From positions 62,001 to 126,000 of the forward strand of contig NZ_MKTR01000034.1 of the NCBI RefSeq assembly GCF_001898325.1: DNA of 64,000 bases, read 5' to 3'. Positions 38,528 to 48,112 of this stretch are shown one piece after another. The stretch comes from Microbacterium sp. 67-17. GTDB lineage: Bacteria; Actinomycetota; Actinomycetes; Actinomycetales; Microbacteriaceae. The notes below the pieces were generated by a model. That model made no database searches. It worked only from the letters and a program-made list of their open reading frames with translations, and was not told where the DNA came from. Numbering within the stretch: the stretch's first letter is position 1; each line of letters starts with the position of its first letter. The translations under genes were made by a program, and so were the position numbers.

Positions 38528-38615
38528 GATAGAGTGTGGCTTGTCGCGCTTTGGCGCGATCTATCCGGGGGGATCCGTCGACGCCCGGGTCTGGAGCGCT
38601 GCTCGGCCCGGGCGT
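38528..38615. terminator. Structured intergenic region between convergent genes
   Basis: Three inverted repeats fall in the 167-base gap. GATAGA (38528-38533) with TCTATC (38560-38565) encloses TCGCGC-TTTG-GCGCGA (38544-38559). A second hairpin pairs ACGCCCGGG (38581-38589) with CCCGGGCGT (38607-38615). No T tract is seen. It may terminate both converging genes. Confidence 0.4.
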
Positions 38616-38645
38616 TCGATGGCACCGTGTTCGATGGGCTGGTGT

Positions 38646-40730
38646 TCAGCGCCCGCTGCGGAGGAGTTCTCGACTCGATCCTGCGAGCTGACGCAGCGAC
38701 GCGTCGGGGAGGAAGGCTCGGGTCAACGCCATTCCGATCCGAGCCAGGTCGGCCTCGTCTCGATACAGCAGGTACAGCGACTCGTAGCGGGGATGGAACT
38801 TCTCCTTGAACCGGTGCAGCGATCGGAAGCCGTACACCGGCTCCAGCATGTCGGCGAGCCGCTCGGTGATGTCGGCGATCATCCCCGCGTCCGGCGGATA
38901 GTCGTGCGTGAGGGGAGCTCCTGAGAGGGAAAGCATTCCCGCCCCCTCGTCGGCGAAGAACCGTGCCGACGAGCCGATGAGAAACTCCATCACCGGCCCG
39001 AACCCGCCCTCGCGGCGGCGCATGAGGTCGAGGGTCCACCCTTCGATCCGACCCTTGCCGTAGACGGGCAGCCACGAGAGGAACCCGTCGACGTCGCCGT
39101 GCGGTGAGATCGCCAGGGCGAGCCGCACTTCGGGGTCGGCGGCCTCGTGCAGCGTGCCCAGGGTGAAGCCCATCTCGGGCAGCCCCTTGTCGCCGACCCA
39201 CATGTCCGAGATGGCACGCAACTGCTGCTGGATGCCCCACGGCTCGTCGGCCAGGCGCGTCATCCGGAACGTCATCGCTTCGCGGCTCGCGCGGTTCAGT
39301 GAGGTGCGAACCGCAGCCCACCGCTTGCCCGTGAACTCGAGCCCTGCGAGGTCGACGATCGTGTCGTCAGCGACGATGAGGCTGCGCCAGCCCTCCGGCA
39401 CGAGCGCGCGGGTAGCTTCATCCGCCGAGAAGAAGCAGGGGATGAGTCCCGCGCTCTCTGCCGTCGAGACGAACTCGTGCACCGATTCTGCGCGGCTCTC
39501 CGGCGGCCCCAGAGGGTCGGCGAGCACGAGGGCGACTCCCGAGCGCCTCTGGTAGGCGACGATTCCCGACCTCGTGCGGGCGTACGACAGCCCCTCCCAG
39601 GTCGTCATCCACGAGAGGGTGCCGCCGCCGAAAGCGTGCAGCATCTCGCGGACCTCACCGACCGTGGGGATGGGGCTGAGGCCCAACTTGGCTCGCCGTC
39701 GCCCGCGGAATGCTCCGCGGACCCAGGCCAGGTAGACGAGCAGGATGCCCCACAGCACCGCCGTCGCGACGGTGACCGACGGGTCGCCGTCCCACGTGAG
39801 GTCGGCGGCAGGGAAGCTGACGTACAGGGCGACGACCAGGATGCCGAGCACAACGTTGATGCTTGCGAGGATGACGGCGATGACCCATGCCCAGCGTCGA
39901 CCGCGAAAGAGGCCCCTGGCCACCAGAAGCAGGATGATGACGTCGATCGCCGTGTCGATCCAGGATCCGCCGCCGAGCTCGGTCCGGCCGAAGGGCCCAT
40001 CGGTCGGAACGATCGAGGTCAGCGTTTCGATCGCTGCCAGCGCGAGGACAGCGACCAAAGCGACGAATCGCTGCTCTTGAACGCTCACGCGGCGAAGGCG
40101 TAGCGGCCGGGCCACGACCAGAACGAGCAGAATCGCGAACGCGTGCACGACATCCGCCAGCGAGCCCCAATAGAGCAGCGCCACCGCGCTACCGCCGAGC
40201 AGCACCAGCCACGCACGTGAGCGCCACGGGGAGGGGAGGAGCGTAGCCGCGGCCGCCAGGCAGGCCATGGTGCCGCCGGAGGGGCCGACGTCCAGGGCGA
40301 GTGCCTCGCGCTGCGCCCAGGGCCAGGCAGTGAAGGCGAGGAGCCAGAGGGCCAGTGCGCTGGCGAAGATCGCGAACAGCTGCCCCACCGCGTAGTACGC
40401 GAGGGCAACTCGCGTCCCGCGGCGCCACTCGAGGTAGCCCATGCCGATGAAGCTCGCGAGAGTGATGGCGTAGACCCACGGATGCACGACGAAGAACGTT
40501 CCCGTGATCGGCGTCCACCATCGGCCCTCGAGGAACGCCGGCAGTCCGTATGCGACCTCCGCGAAGAGCGGGTTGTGCTTGAACGATCGCCACAGCCCCT
40601 GCGAGATGATGCCCACAGCGAGCAGCGTGAGCACGAACACGATCGTGGCCGGCATGCGCGACACCGCGGTTCGGATCCCGAACCCGGACGCCCGGCGCGC
40701 GCGGGTCTCGGTCGCTGCGGTGTCGGTCAT
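38646..40730 (-). CDS. Rhomboid-like/DUF2156 fusion membrane protein (MprF-like)
   Basis: A 694-residue protein in two halves. Residues about 25-200 are polytopic and rhomboid-like: His83 in FFVVHPW, GPSGG at 149-153 (Ser151) and His196 in DVVHAF match the rhomboid His, Ser and His positions. More membrane helices follow to about residue 340. The C-terminal half is a soluble DUF2156 domain (from about 370) of the kind that transfers aminoacyl groups to phosphatidylglycerol in MprF/LysX. ATG at 40730 is preferred (GGAGGG upstream); another lies 18 bases earlier. Lipid aminoacylation is an inference from the family. Confidence 0.8.
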   Translation of the reverse strand: MTDTAATETRARRASGFGIRTAVSRMPATIVFVLTLLAVGIISQGLWRSFKHNPLFAEVAYGLPAFLEGRWWTPITGTFFVVHPWVYAITLASFIGMGYLEWRRGTRVALAYYAVGQLFAIFASALALWLLAFTAWPWAQREALALDVGPSGGTMACLAAAATLLPSPWRSRAWLVLLGGSAVALLYWGSLADVVHAFAILLVLVVARPLRLRRVSVQEQRFVALVAVLALAAIETLTSIVPTDGPFGRTELGGGSWIDTAIDVIILLLVARGLFRGRRWAWVIAVILASINVVLGILVVALYVSFPAADLTWDGDPSVTVATAVLWGILLVYLAWVRGAFRGRRRAKLGLSPIPTVGEVREMLHAFGGGTLSWMTTWEGLSYARTRSGIVAYQRRSGVALVLADPLGPPESRAESVHEFVSTAESAGLIPCFFSADEATRALVPEGWRSLIVADDTIVDLAGLEFTGKRWAAVRTSLNRASREAMTFRMTRLADEPWGIQQQLRAISDMWVGDKGLPEMGFTLGTLHEAADPEVRLALAISPHGDVDGFLSWLPVYGKGRIEGWTLDLMRRREGGFGPVMEFLIGSSARFFADEGAGMLSLSGAPLTHDYPPDAGMIADITERLADMLEPVYGFRSLHRFKEKFHPRYESLYLLYRDEADLARIGMALTRAFLPDASLRQLAGSSRELLRSGR

Positions 40731-40748
40731 CGTTGCCCTCCTGCGCAC

Positions 40749-41420
40749 CTATTCTGTCGGTGCCAGGAGCAATCCGCGCAGCGACGCGACGTCATCGACC
40801 GTCGCCTGCGCGCCCTCGGATTCGTGCGGCCAACTGAAACCCCACCGCACGAAGATCACGGGGACATCGTTAGCGGCGCCTCCGTCGACATCGTGGTGAC
40901 GGTCTCCGATGAGCACGGGTCGCGACGTGTCCACACCCACCGCCCGCAGTCTCCGCAGTGCTTCAGCGACGATGTCGGCCTTCGCGCTCAGCGTCCGCTC
41001 GTCCGGGGTGGCGCCGGTGATCGCACGCAGGTGCGGCGATAGGGCGAAGTGCTCCATGAGGGCGATGACCTGGTTCTCCGGCTTCGAGCTGGCGGTGGCC
41101 TGCGGGATGCCGGCGCTGTCGAGATCGGCGATGAGTTCTCCGATCCCGTCGAACAGCCGTGCACCGGTCGTGTAGCCGTCGGCCTTGCTGAGGGCGCGGT
41201 AGTACGCCACGGCATCCGTCGACTGCTCCGGCGTCATGCCGAGGTTCACCTGGAAGGACTCGAACATCGGCGGACCGATCCAGTGGACGAGCTCGGCCCG
41301 GGTCGGTGCGGGGTAGCCGAAGTGCTCGAGGGTCGTGGTCAGTCGACGAAGGATGCCGTCGGAGGCGTCGACGACGGTACCGTCGACATCCCACAGCACA
41401 CAGGTCCAGGGAGATCGCAT
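40749..41420 (-). CDS. HAD-superfamily phosphatase (phosphoglycolate phosphatase-like)
   Basis: A 223-residue hydrolase. Motif I is DVDGTVVD at 11-18 with nucleophile Asp11 and acid/base Asp13; motif II is TASSKP, motif III includes the Lys of LSAKADIV, and motif IV is GDRHHDVDG. The helical cap lies between motifs I and II. The pattern fits the Gph/PpaX group, but the substrate cannot be fixed. It precedes the DUF2156 gene by 18 bases and may share its transcript. Confidence 0.85.
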   Translation of the reverse strand: MRSPWTCVLWDVDGTVVDASDGILRRLTTTLEHFGYPAPTRAELVHWIGPPMFESFQVNLGMTPEQSTDAVAYYRALSKADGYTTGARLFDGIGELIADLDSAGIPQATASSKPENQVIALMEHFALSPHLRAITGATPDERTLSAKADIVAEALRRLRAVGVDTSRPVLIGDRHHDVDGGAANDVPVIFVRWGFSWPHESEGAQATVDDVASLRGLLLAPTE

Positions 41421-41469
41421 GACTCCACGCTAGGGGAACCCAGCGGGGTGGCAGTCGCCGGAGGGCCGA

Positions 41470-42165
41470 CTAGAACAGGCGGGGCGCGCCGGACTCGATG
41501 CCCTTCATTCCTTCGTAGTCGAGGGTGACGCACCGGATGCCGCGGTCGGTGGCCAGCACGCGAGCCTGCGGCTTGATCTCCTGGGCAGCGAAGACTCCCG
41601 TCACCGGTGCCAGGTGCGGATCGCGCCCGAGCAGCTCGAGGTAGCGCGTGAGCTGCTCAACACCGTCGATGTCGCCCCGGCGCTTCACCTCGACGGCGAT
41701 CGTCCCGCCGTCGGGGTTGCGCAGCAGGAGGTCCACCGGGCCGATGGCAGTGGGATACTCGCGACGCACGAGGCTCAGGCCGTCGCCGATGACGTCGACC
41801 TGCTCGGCAAGGAGTCGCTGGAGGTCTGCTTCGACGCCGTCTTTCACCAGGCCTGGGTCGATGCCGAGTTCATGTGTGGAGTCGTGTACGACCTCGTAGA
41901 TCCGCACGAGGAGGGCGTCGCCGGTCTTGGCATGCGTGACGCGCCATTGCTCGATGACGCCGACGTCGGCAGCTTCGGCATCCGGCTCTTCCACGACCAG
42001 CGAGCAGGGCGGGCTCATCCAGTTGAGGGGCTTGTAAGAGCCGCCGTCCGAGTGCACGAGCAGCGACCCGTCGCCCTTGTGCACCAGGAGCCTGGTCGCG
42101 AGCGCGAGATGCGCGTTCAGTCGGCCGGTGTAATCGACGGTGCAGCGGGCGATGACAAGACGCAC
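41470..42165 (-). CDS. nucS: Mismatch-specific endonuclease NucS (EndoMS)
   Basis: A 231-residue nuclease that cuts both strands at mismatches and replaces MutS/MutL in most actinobacteria, acting with the sliding clamp. The N-terminal dimerisation domain begins [15 protein letters not shown]. The RecB-like catalytic core includes GPVDLLLR (Asp), AVEVKRRG (Glu and Lys) and QLTRYLELL. Its presence is consistent with the lack of MutS/MutL in this phylum. It stands 19 bases upstream of the MFS gene end, in the same direction. Confidence 0.93.
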   Translation of the reverse strand: MRLVIARCTVDYTGRLNAHLALATRLLVHKGDGSLLVHSDGGSYKPLNWMSPPCSLVVEEPDAEAADVGVIEQWRVTHAKTGDALLVRIYEVVHDSTHELGIDPGLVKDGVEADLQRLLAEQVDVIGDGLSLVRREYPTAIGPVDLLLRNPDGGTIAVEVKRRGDIDGVEQLTRYLELLGRDPHLAPVTGVFAAQEIKPQARVLATDRGIRCVTLDYEGMKGIESGAPRLF

Positions 42166-42184
42166 CCGTCGAGCCTAACGGGCC

Positions 42185-43459
42185 TCAGTCCGTGCGGGTA
42201 TCGGCAGGCTGCGCAGGCCGCTCGCCGTCCGCGGGAACCGCGGCCGGCACCGGGAGCGGCCGGGCAGCACCCGACGCGAGTCCCGAGGCGATCGCGAGGG
42301 CGACCAGGATGTACAGCGTGTTGAGCACGCCGATGTGGAAGCTGATGAACCCGAGGATCGGCGGGCCGCACAGGAACGCGACGTAACCGATCGTGGCTGC
42401 CGCGCTCACGCGGGCCGCAGCCTTCGCAGGGTCGTCGGCGGCGGCCGACATCCCCAGCGGGAAGCCCAGTGAGGTGCCCGCGCCCCAGAGCGCGGCCCCG
42501 ACGAAGATGAGCGGGACATTCGGCGCGAGGATGAACAGCAGCAACCCGGATGCCGCGAGCACCGAGAGAACGCGCAACGTGGCAACGCGGCCGAAGCGGT
42601 CGACGAGTGGCCCGCCGAAGACCCGGACGACGGTCATGCTGACCGAGAACACGGCAAGTCCGATCGCCCCCAGTGCTTCGCTTGCGCCGTGGCCGTCCAC
42701 GACGCCGAGCGCGAGCCAGTCGTTGGCGCCGCCCTCGGCGAACGCCATCCCGAGCATGATGATCCCGAGCGTGTAGGTCCGCGGTTCCTTCCATGCCGAC
42801 AGGGCGACGCTCAGGCGTTCGCGCATACGTGGCTTCTGGTCCGGTGCGGGGTCGGCATCCGGGTCCATCGCGATCTCTCGGGCCGGCACGTTGGCGCTTG
42901 CCCAGAGACCTGTCAGCACGAGCAAGCCGGCGATCACCGCGGTGTGCGTCAGGACGTTGAGGTTCATCGCGATAGCGAGGGCTCCAAGCCCCGCGCCGGC
43001 GACGGTTCCGAAGCTGAAGAACGCGTGGAAGAGGGGAAGGATCGTCTTGCCGATCGTCTTCTCGATCGCGGCTCCCTCGACGTTCATCATGACGTCGACG
43101 GACCCGTTGCCCAGACCGAACAATGCGAGCCCCACGACGACGACGACATACGAGTTCGCGACGTCGACGCCGATTCCCACGAGTGCGACACCGACCGAGA
43201 AAGTGAGGATGGCGCCGAGCATGCTTCGGCGAGCACCGAACCGAGCGAGAACGACGGATGCCAGAGAGAGGCCGATGATCGATGCGAGGCCCGCGCCCAG
43301 CAGCATGAAGCCGATCTGAATGTTGTCGACTCCGAGCGTCGCCTTGATCGCCGGCACCCGTGCGGCCCACGTCGCCACGCTCAGACCGCTGAGGAAGAAG
43401 ATGGTGAAGACAGCCGTGCGCCATCGGACGATCTGAGCGCGAGAGAGAGCGGTATCCAC
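42185..43459 (-). CDS. MFS transporter (YbjJ-like), LacI-linked
   Basis: A 12-helix major facilitator of about 424 residues, resembling the E. coli YbjJ group (LSVATWAARVPAIKATLGV near the N-terminus). GTG at 43459 is preferred: a likely -10 (TACACT) ends six bases before it, implying a leaderless message, and a LacI-type operator lies just upstream. An ATG at 43495 would put the operator inside the gene. The open frame continues to 43735 but would overlap the divergent regulator. The substrate is unknown; a sugar or related solute is an inference from the regulator. Confidence 0.82.
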   Translation of the reverse strand: MDTALSRAQIVRWRTAVFTIFFLSGLSVATWAARVPAIKATLGVDNIQIGFMLLGAGLASIIGLSLASVVLARFGARRSMLGAILTFSVGVALVGIGVDVANSYVVVVVGLALFGLGNGSVDVMMNVEGAAIEKTIGKTILPLFHAFFSFGTVAGAGLGALAIAMNLNVLTHTAVIAGLLVLTGLWASANVPAREIAMDPDADPAPDQKPRMRERLSVALSAWKEPRTYTLGIIMLGMAFAEGGANDWLALGVVDGHGASEALGAIGLAVFSVSMTVVRVFGGPLVDRFGRVATLRVLSVLAASGLLLFILAPNVPLIFVGAALWGAGTSLGFPLGMSAAADDPAKAAARVSAAATIGYVAFLCGPPILGFISFHIGVLNTLYILVALAIASGLASGAARPLPVPAAVPADGERPAQPADTRTD

Positions 43460-43471
43460 CGGACGAGTGTA

Positions 43472-43485
43472 TCGAATCGTTTCGA
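43472..43485. promoter_or_regulatory. LacI-type operator between MFS and regulator genes
   Basis: TCGAATCGTTTCGA is a 14-base palindrome with one mismatched pair and a central CG, the usual shape of LacI/GalR operators. It overlaps the region just upstream of the likely MFS transcription start and is 54 bases from the regulator ATG. Confidence 0.65.
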
Positions 43486-43538
43486 GGCGCACCATCTCCC
43501 GGTGAACGGCGTGTGCAAGCCAGTAGCATCGAGGCACC

Positions 43539-44621
43539 ATGAGCGAGCGCAGGGCAACGATCACTGACGTCGCGCGCGAAGCCGGAGTTTCCGCATCCAC
43601 GGCCTCCGTCGTCTTCAGCGGCAACGCGCCTGCCTCGGCCGAGACGCGACGTCGGGTGCTGGCGGCTGCCGAGGCGCTCGGGTACACGGGTCCCGATCCG
43701 CGCGCCGCGTCGCTGCGACGGGGTCGGTCCGGCATCGTCGGCGTCGTGTTCGGGGGCTCGCTGCGTTCCGCATTTCACGACCCGGTGACGATCGCCATGA
43801 TGGACGGCATCGCCGAGGGTGTGTCGCCGCTTCGCGCCGGACTCCTGCTCCTACCGGATGAGACGTCCTCTGCGGCGCCGGCAGCCGGCACCGACAGCGG
43901 TGCGATAGAGGTGCCATCGGCGGTGACCGCCGCGCCGATCGATGCCGCGGTCCTCGTCGGCTTCGGCCAAACCCGCCAGCCCTCGCTCGACGTGTTGCGT
44001 GCTCGCCGCGTGCCGGTCGTCATCATCGAAGGGGACGCGGGCCCCGAGATCCCGCGGATCGAACTCGACAACAGTGCGGCGCAGCAGCGGGCAGCGAGCT
44101 ACTTGCGGGACCTCGGCCACGAAAGGGTGACGCTCCTCACCCTCCCGATCCGCCCGTCACGAGCTCGTGGCTGGTTCGGCCCCAGGGATGCCGTCGAGGT
44201 CGATGTGACTGCAGCGCGACTGGCCGGCGCCCAGGCTGTCTACCCCGATGCCCCGACGTACGCGGCGGTGACCAGTTCGATCGATGAGGGTCTGATTGCC
44301 GGCCGCGAGATTCTCGCCGGACCCGACCACCCAACAGCAGTGATCGCCCAGACCGACCTGCTGGCAGCCGGCGTCATCCGTGCGGCAGAAGAGTGCGGCC
44401 TGCGCGTTCCTGAGGATCTCAGCGTCACCGGCTTCGATGGAGTCGAGGTCGACGGACTGGATGCCTACGAGCTGACGACCCTGGTGCAGCCGGCCGTCGA
44501 GAAGGGTCGCGCGGCCGGAGCGGCGGTCGTGTCGATGCTGGCGGGGGAGGATGCGGCATCCGTCACATTCACGTGCTCCTTCCGCATCGGCACCACTGCA
44601 GGACCCGTTCCCCGGGGGTGA
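43539..44621 (+). CDS. LacI-family transcriptional regulator
   Basis: A 360-residue regulator. The helix-turn-helix ITDVAREAGVSASTASVVFSG and hinge region (about residues 45-62) are followed by a two-lobed periplasmic-binding-protein-like ligand domain, with the typical AVIAQTDLLAAGVIRAAEE and LSVTGFDGVEVD. The effector is probably a sugar, but this is not readable from sequence. It is transcribed away from the MFS gene, and the operator between them suggests control of the transporter and possibly itself. Confidence 0.9.
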   Translation: MSERRATITDVAREAGVSASTASVVFSGNAPASAETRRRVLAAAEALGYTGPDPRAASLRRGRSGIVGVVFGGSLRSAFHDPVTIAMMDGIAEGVSPLRAGLLLLPDETSSAAPAAGTDSGAIEVPSAVTAAPIDAAVLVGFGQTRQPSLDVLRARRVPVVIIEGDAGPEIPRIELDNSAAQQRAASYLRDLGHERVTLLTLPIRPSRARGWFGPRDAVEVDVTAARLAGAQAVYPDAPTYAAVTSSIDEGLIAGREILAGPDHPTAVIAQTDLLAAGVIRAAEECGLRVPEDLSVTGFDGVEVDGLDAYELTTLVQPAVEKGRAAGAAVVSMLAGEDAASVTFTCSFRIGTTAGPVPRG

Positions 44622-44729
44622 TCCCACGTCCCCCGGCCGCGCCCCCTCAATGCCCGGATAGGATGAAAGCCACACCCTGATCGCCCGATCCCGCAGCATC
44701 GACGGGACGACGACCACGAGGAGGCCTGC

Positions 44730-47648
44730 ATGCTCCTCGTTCTCGTGGCGTTCACGATCGGGTCGCTCGCACTTCCGCTGCTCGTGCGGGCGTGGGGGCC
44801 GAGGGCGTTCTTCGGCGCCGCTGCGGTCTCGTTCGCGGCCTTCCTGTACACCGCGGCGCTCTCACCTCGCGTGCTCGCCGGCGACATCCCGTTCGAGTCG
44901 TTCACCTGGATCGAACCGCTCGATATCGCGCTGTCGATGCGGATGGACACGCTGTCATGGGTGCTCGCGCTGATCGTCACCGGAGTCGGCGCTCTCGTGC
45001 TGCTGTACTGCCGGTGGTACTTCGACGGCAAGGAAGACCTCGGCCAGTTCGCCGCCGTGTTGCTCGCGTTCGCGGGGGCGATGTACGGACTCGTGCTCAC
45101 CGACGATGTCGTCGTGCTCGTGATGTTCTGGGAGGTCACGAGTGTTCTGTCGTATCTGCTGATCGGCTACTACAACCGGCGAGCGGCCAGTCGGCGCGCT
45201 GCCCTGCAGGCGCTTCTGGTGACGACTCTCGGTGGCCTGGTCATGCTCATCGGCGTCGTCCTCGTTGTGGTTCAGTCAGGCACCTCGAGCCTGTCCGAGA
45301 TCCTCGCCGACCCACCGGTCAGTCCCGTCATGACCGCGGCGCTCGTGCTGCTGCTGGTCGGAGCGCTCAGCAAGTCCGCGATCTTCCCCTTCCACTTCTG
45401 GCTCCCCGGTGCGATGGCGGCCCCGACGCCAGTGTCGGCGTACCTGCACGCGGCAGCCATGGTCAAGGCGGGTATCTATCTGGTCGCGGTGTTGGCGCCC
45501 GTTTTCGCCGAGAACCCCGCGTGGCACCCGATCGTGATCGGACTCGGCGGCTTCACGATGCTGCTCGGCGGGTGGCAGGCCCTGCGGGAGACAGATCTCA
45601 AGCGCCTTCTCGCCTACGGAACTGTCAGTCAGCTCGGCTTCCTCATGGTCGTGCTCGGGTATGGCACGCAGGATGCCGCCCTGGCGGGGCTTGCACTGTT
45701 GCTCAGTCATGCCCTCTTCAAGTCCGCGCTGTTTCTCATCGTCGGCATCATCGACCACCAACTTTCAACCCGCGATCTTCGCGAGATCAGCGGACTCGGG
45801 CGCCAGGCGCCGGTCCTTGCCACCGCCGCGATCGTGTCGATCGCGTCGATGGTCGGAATCATCCCCACCGTCGGGTTCGTGGCGAAGGAAGGCGCGCTCG
45901 CGGCACTCCTCTACGAGGCGCTCGGCGGCTCCGCATGGGGTCTTGTGGCGCTGCTGGCCGTCGTTCTCGGCTCGGTGCTGACCGCGGCCTACGGCATCCG
46001 TTTCGTCTGGGGTGCCTTCTGGACCAAGCGCGACATTGCTCGGGTATCGTGGCCGGCTCCGTCAGCCGGATTCGCCTCGGCGCCCGTGGTGCTGGCCGTC
46101 CTGAGCCTCGCTGCAGGCTTCTCGGCACCGCTTTTGGATGTGGCTTTCGCACGGTACGCCGATCTCGCCCCCGCGGCCAGCCCCGGCGTCCCCACACCGG
46201 AGCACCCCGCGTACCTATCGCTGTGGCATGGGTTCGAACCTGCCCTGTGGATCTCGCTCGGCACGATCGCGCTCGGTGCCGTCCTCTTTGTTTTCACGGC
46301 GCGGGGAGTCGGACGCCGGCGCGTTCTTCCCTTCACGGCAGTGGATGCCTACAACGGGTCGCTGCGCATGATCGAGCGGCTCTCGGTGCTGACGACCACG
46401 CTCGTCCAGCGCGGATCGCTGCCGGTCTATGTCGCCACGATCTTCCTCGTGCTCGTGGCAGGCGAGGGAACCGCGTTGTTGGCCTCATCCGACTGGCAGG
46501 CAGACCTCGACGCCTTCCACACGCCCGTGCAGCTCGCTGTTGCTCCGGTGATGATCGCGGCAGGAGTCATCGCCGTCCGTGCCCGCAAGCGCTATACGGG
46601 TGTCGTGCTCGTCTCGGTCACCGGCCTCGGTATGGTCGTGCTCTTCGCAACCAGCGGTGCACCCGATCTCGCCCTCACCCAGATCCTCGTCGAGACGGTC
46701 ACACTGGTGGCTTTTGCGCTCGTGCTGCGCCGCATCCCGTCGCGCCTGGGCGCCCATAACGGTTCGTCGTTTGCCGTGGGGCGCGCAATATTGGCCGTGC
46801 TCGTGGGACTCACGATGGCCGGTGTCGCCATCGTGGCGACGGGTGCCCGCGTCGATGTGCCCATTTCGCTGGCCTTCCCGGGACTTGCCTACGAGATCGG
46901 GCACGGCAAGAACGTCGTCAACGTCGCGCTTGTCGACCTGCGTGGCTGGGACACGATGGGTGAACTCTCGGTCGTCGTGCTCGCCGCCACCGGTGTCGCA
47001 TCCCTCGTCTTCGTCACGAATCGCTCTGAGACGCTGCCGCAGATCACGGCGCCGATCATCCAGCGTGCCCAGCGCGCGGTGCGTCGCCGCACGCCGCTGA
47101 CCGAGGCGGACGTGGAAGGTGCTCCTAGCCGCACCGCGTGGCTCGTCGGAGGTCAGCGCGTGCGCCCCGAGAATCGCTCGATCCTGCTCGAGATCGTGGT
47201 GCGGATCCTCTTCCACTCGATCATCATCGTGTCGCTGTATCTGTTGTTCGCCGGGCACAACCTTCCCGGTGGTGGGTTCGCAGCGGGTCTCGTTGCCGGT
47301 ATGGCCCTGGTGATGCGCTACATCGCGGGTGGTCGCTACGAACTCGGCGCAGCTGCGCCGACAGATGCCGGGCGCTTCCTCGGGATCGGCATGGGCATCG
47401 CCGTAGCCTGCGCCATTATCCCGCTCGCTTTCGGTGTCGAGCCGCTGACGCGTGCGATCTTCGAGGCCGAGATCCCCGTGCTCGGGCACATCGAGTTCGT
47501 CACCTCGACGATCTTCGACGTCGGTGTCTACCTGGTCGTGATCGGACTGGTGCTGGATGTCCTGCGCAGTCTCGGCGCCGAGGTCGACCGTCAGGCGAAT
47601 GCCGCCGTGGATTCGGTAGCTGCGCGTGAGGGGGGGAGCCGATCGTGA
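44730..47648 (+). CDS. mnhA: Mrp Na+/H+ antiporter subunit A (with fused MnhB domain)
   Basis: A 972-residue membrane protein, the largest Mrp subunit. The N-terminal NuoL-like part shows KSAIFPFHFWLPGAMAAPTP and HAAAMVKAGIYL. A DUF4040 segment follows (GAPDLALTQILVETVTLV). The last 140 residues form an MnhB domain (ENRSILLEIVVRILFHSI, then GHNLPGGGFAAGL). A separate mnhB gene is therefore absent. The operon antiports Na+ for H+ and supports pH and salt tolerance. Its stop overlaps the next start (GTGA). Confidence 0.93.
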   Translation: MLLVLVAFTIGSLALPLLVRAWGPRAFFGAAAVSFAAFLYTAALSPRVLAGDIPFESFTWIEPLDIALSMRMDTLSWVLALIVTGVGALVLLYCRWYFDGKEDLGQFAAVLLAFAGAMYGLVLTDDVVVLVMFWEVTSVLSYLLIGYYNRRAASRRAALQALLVTTLGGLVMLIGVVLVVVQSGTSSLSEILADPPVSPVMTAALVLLLVGALSKSAIFPFHFWLPGAMAAPTPVSAYLHAAAMVKAGIYLVAVLAPVFAENPAWHPIVIGLGGFTMLLGGWQALRETDLKRLLAYGTVSQLGFLMVVLGYGTQDAALAGLALLLSHALFKSALFLIVGIIDHQLSTRDLREISGLGRQAPVLATAAIVSIASMVGIIPTVGFVAKEGALAALLYEALGGSAWGLVALLAVVLGSVLTAAYGIRFVWGAFWTKRDIARVSWPAPSAGFASAPVVLAVLSLAAGFSAPLLDVAFARYADLAPAASPGVPTPEHPAYLSLWHGFEPALWISLGTIALGAVLFVFTARGVGRRRVLPFTAVDAYNGSLRMIERLSVLTTTLVQRGSLPVYVATIFLVLVAGEGTALLASSDWQADLDAFHTPVQLAVAPVMIAAGVIAVRARKRYTGVVLVSVTGLGMVVLFATSGAPDLALTQILVETVTLVAFALVLRRIPSRLGAHNGSSFAVGRAILAVLVGLTMAGVAIVATGARVDVPISLAFPGLAYEIGHGKNVVNVALVDLRGWDTMGELSVVVLAATGVASLVFVTNRSETLPQITAPIIQRAQRAVRRRTPLTEADVEGAPSRTAWLVGGQRVRPENRSILLEIVVRILFHSIIIVSLYLLFAGHNLPGGGFAAGLVAGMALVMRYIAGGRYELGAAAPTDAGRFLGIGMGIAVACAIIPLAFGVEPLTRAIFEAEIPVLGHIEFVTSTIFDVGVYLVVIGLVLDVLRSLGAEVDRQANAAVDSVAAREGGSRS

Positions 47649-48112
47649 ACGTCTCGATCGTTCTGATCGTCATCATGGCGGTGCTCTTCGCCGCCGGGGT
47701 GTACGCGATGCTCGAGCGCAGCCTCACGCGGGTGCTCATCGGCTTCCTCCTGCTCGGCAATGCCGCCAACCTCTTGCTGTTGGTCGGGATGGGGCGGCCC
47801 GGTATCGCGCCGTTCTACGGCGACGGTGAACCCCAGGAGATGTCAGATCCCCTCCCCCAGGCGCTGACGTTGACCGCGATCGTGATCACCTTCGCGATCT
47901 CGGCATTCCTTCTCGCACTGATCTACCGCTCTTGGCAGCTGGGTCAGGCCGACACGTTCGACGAAGACGAAGCGGATGTCGCGCTGCGCGAGCGCGGCAT
48001 GCGAGCCGACGACGAGATGGATCAGGAGATCGAACCCGAAGACGACGACGCGACAAGCGACTTCCTCGCATCCGAAGCCGCAGACGACCGGACGAAGGGA
48101 TCAGGTTCATGA
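47645..48112 (+). CDS. mnhC: Mrp Na+/H+ antiporter subunit C
   Basis: A 155-residue NuoK-like membrane subunit with three helices; the family stretch LIGFLLLGNAANLLLLVGMG and DPLPQALTLTAIVI are present. A long acidic C-terminal tail (EPEDDDATSDFLASE) extends beyond the usual length of about 115 residues. It is coupled to mnhA and mnhD by four-base overlaps. Confidence 0.93.
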   Translation: MNVSIVLIVIMAVLFAAGVYAMLERSLTRVLIGFLLLGNAANLLLLVGMGRPGIAPFYGDGEPQEMSDPLPQALTLTAIVITFAISAFLLALIYRSWQLGQADTFDEDEADVALRERGMRADDEMDQEIEPEDDDATSDFLASEAADDRTKGSGS

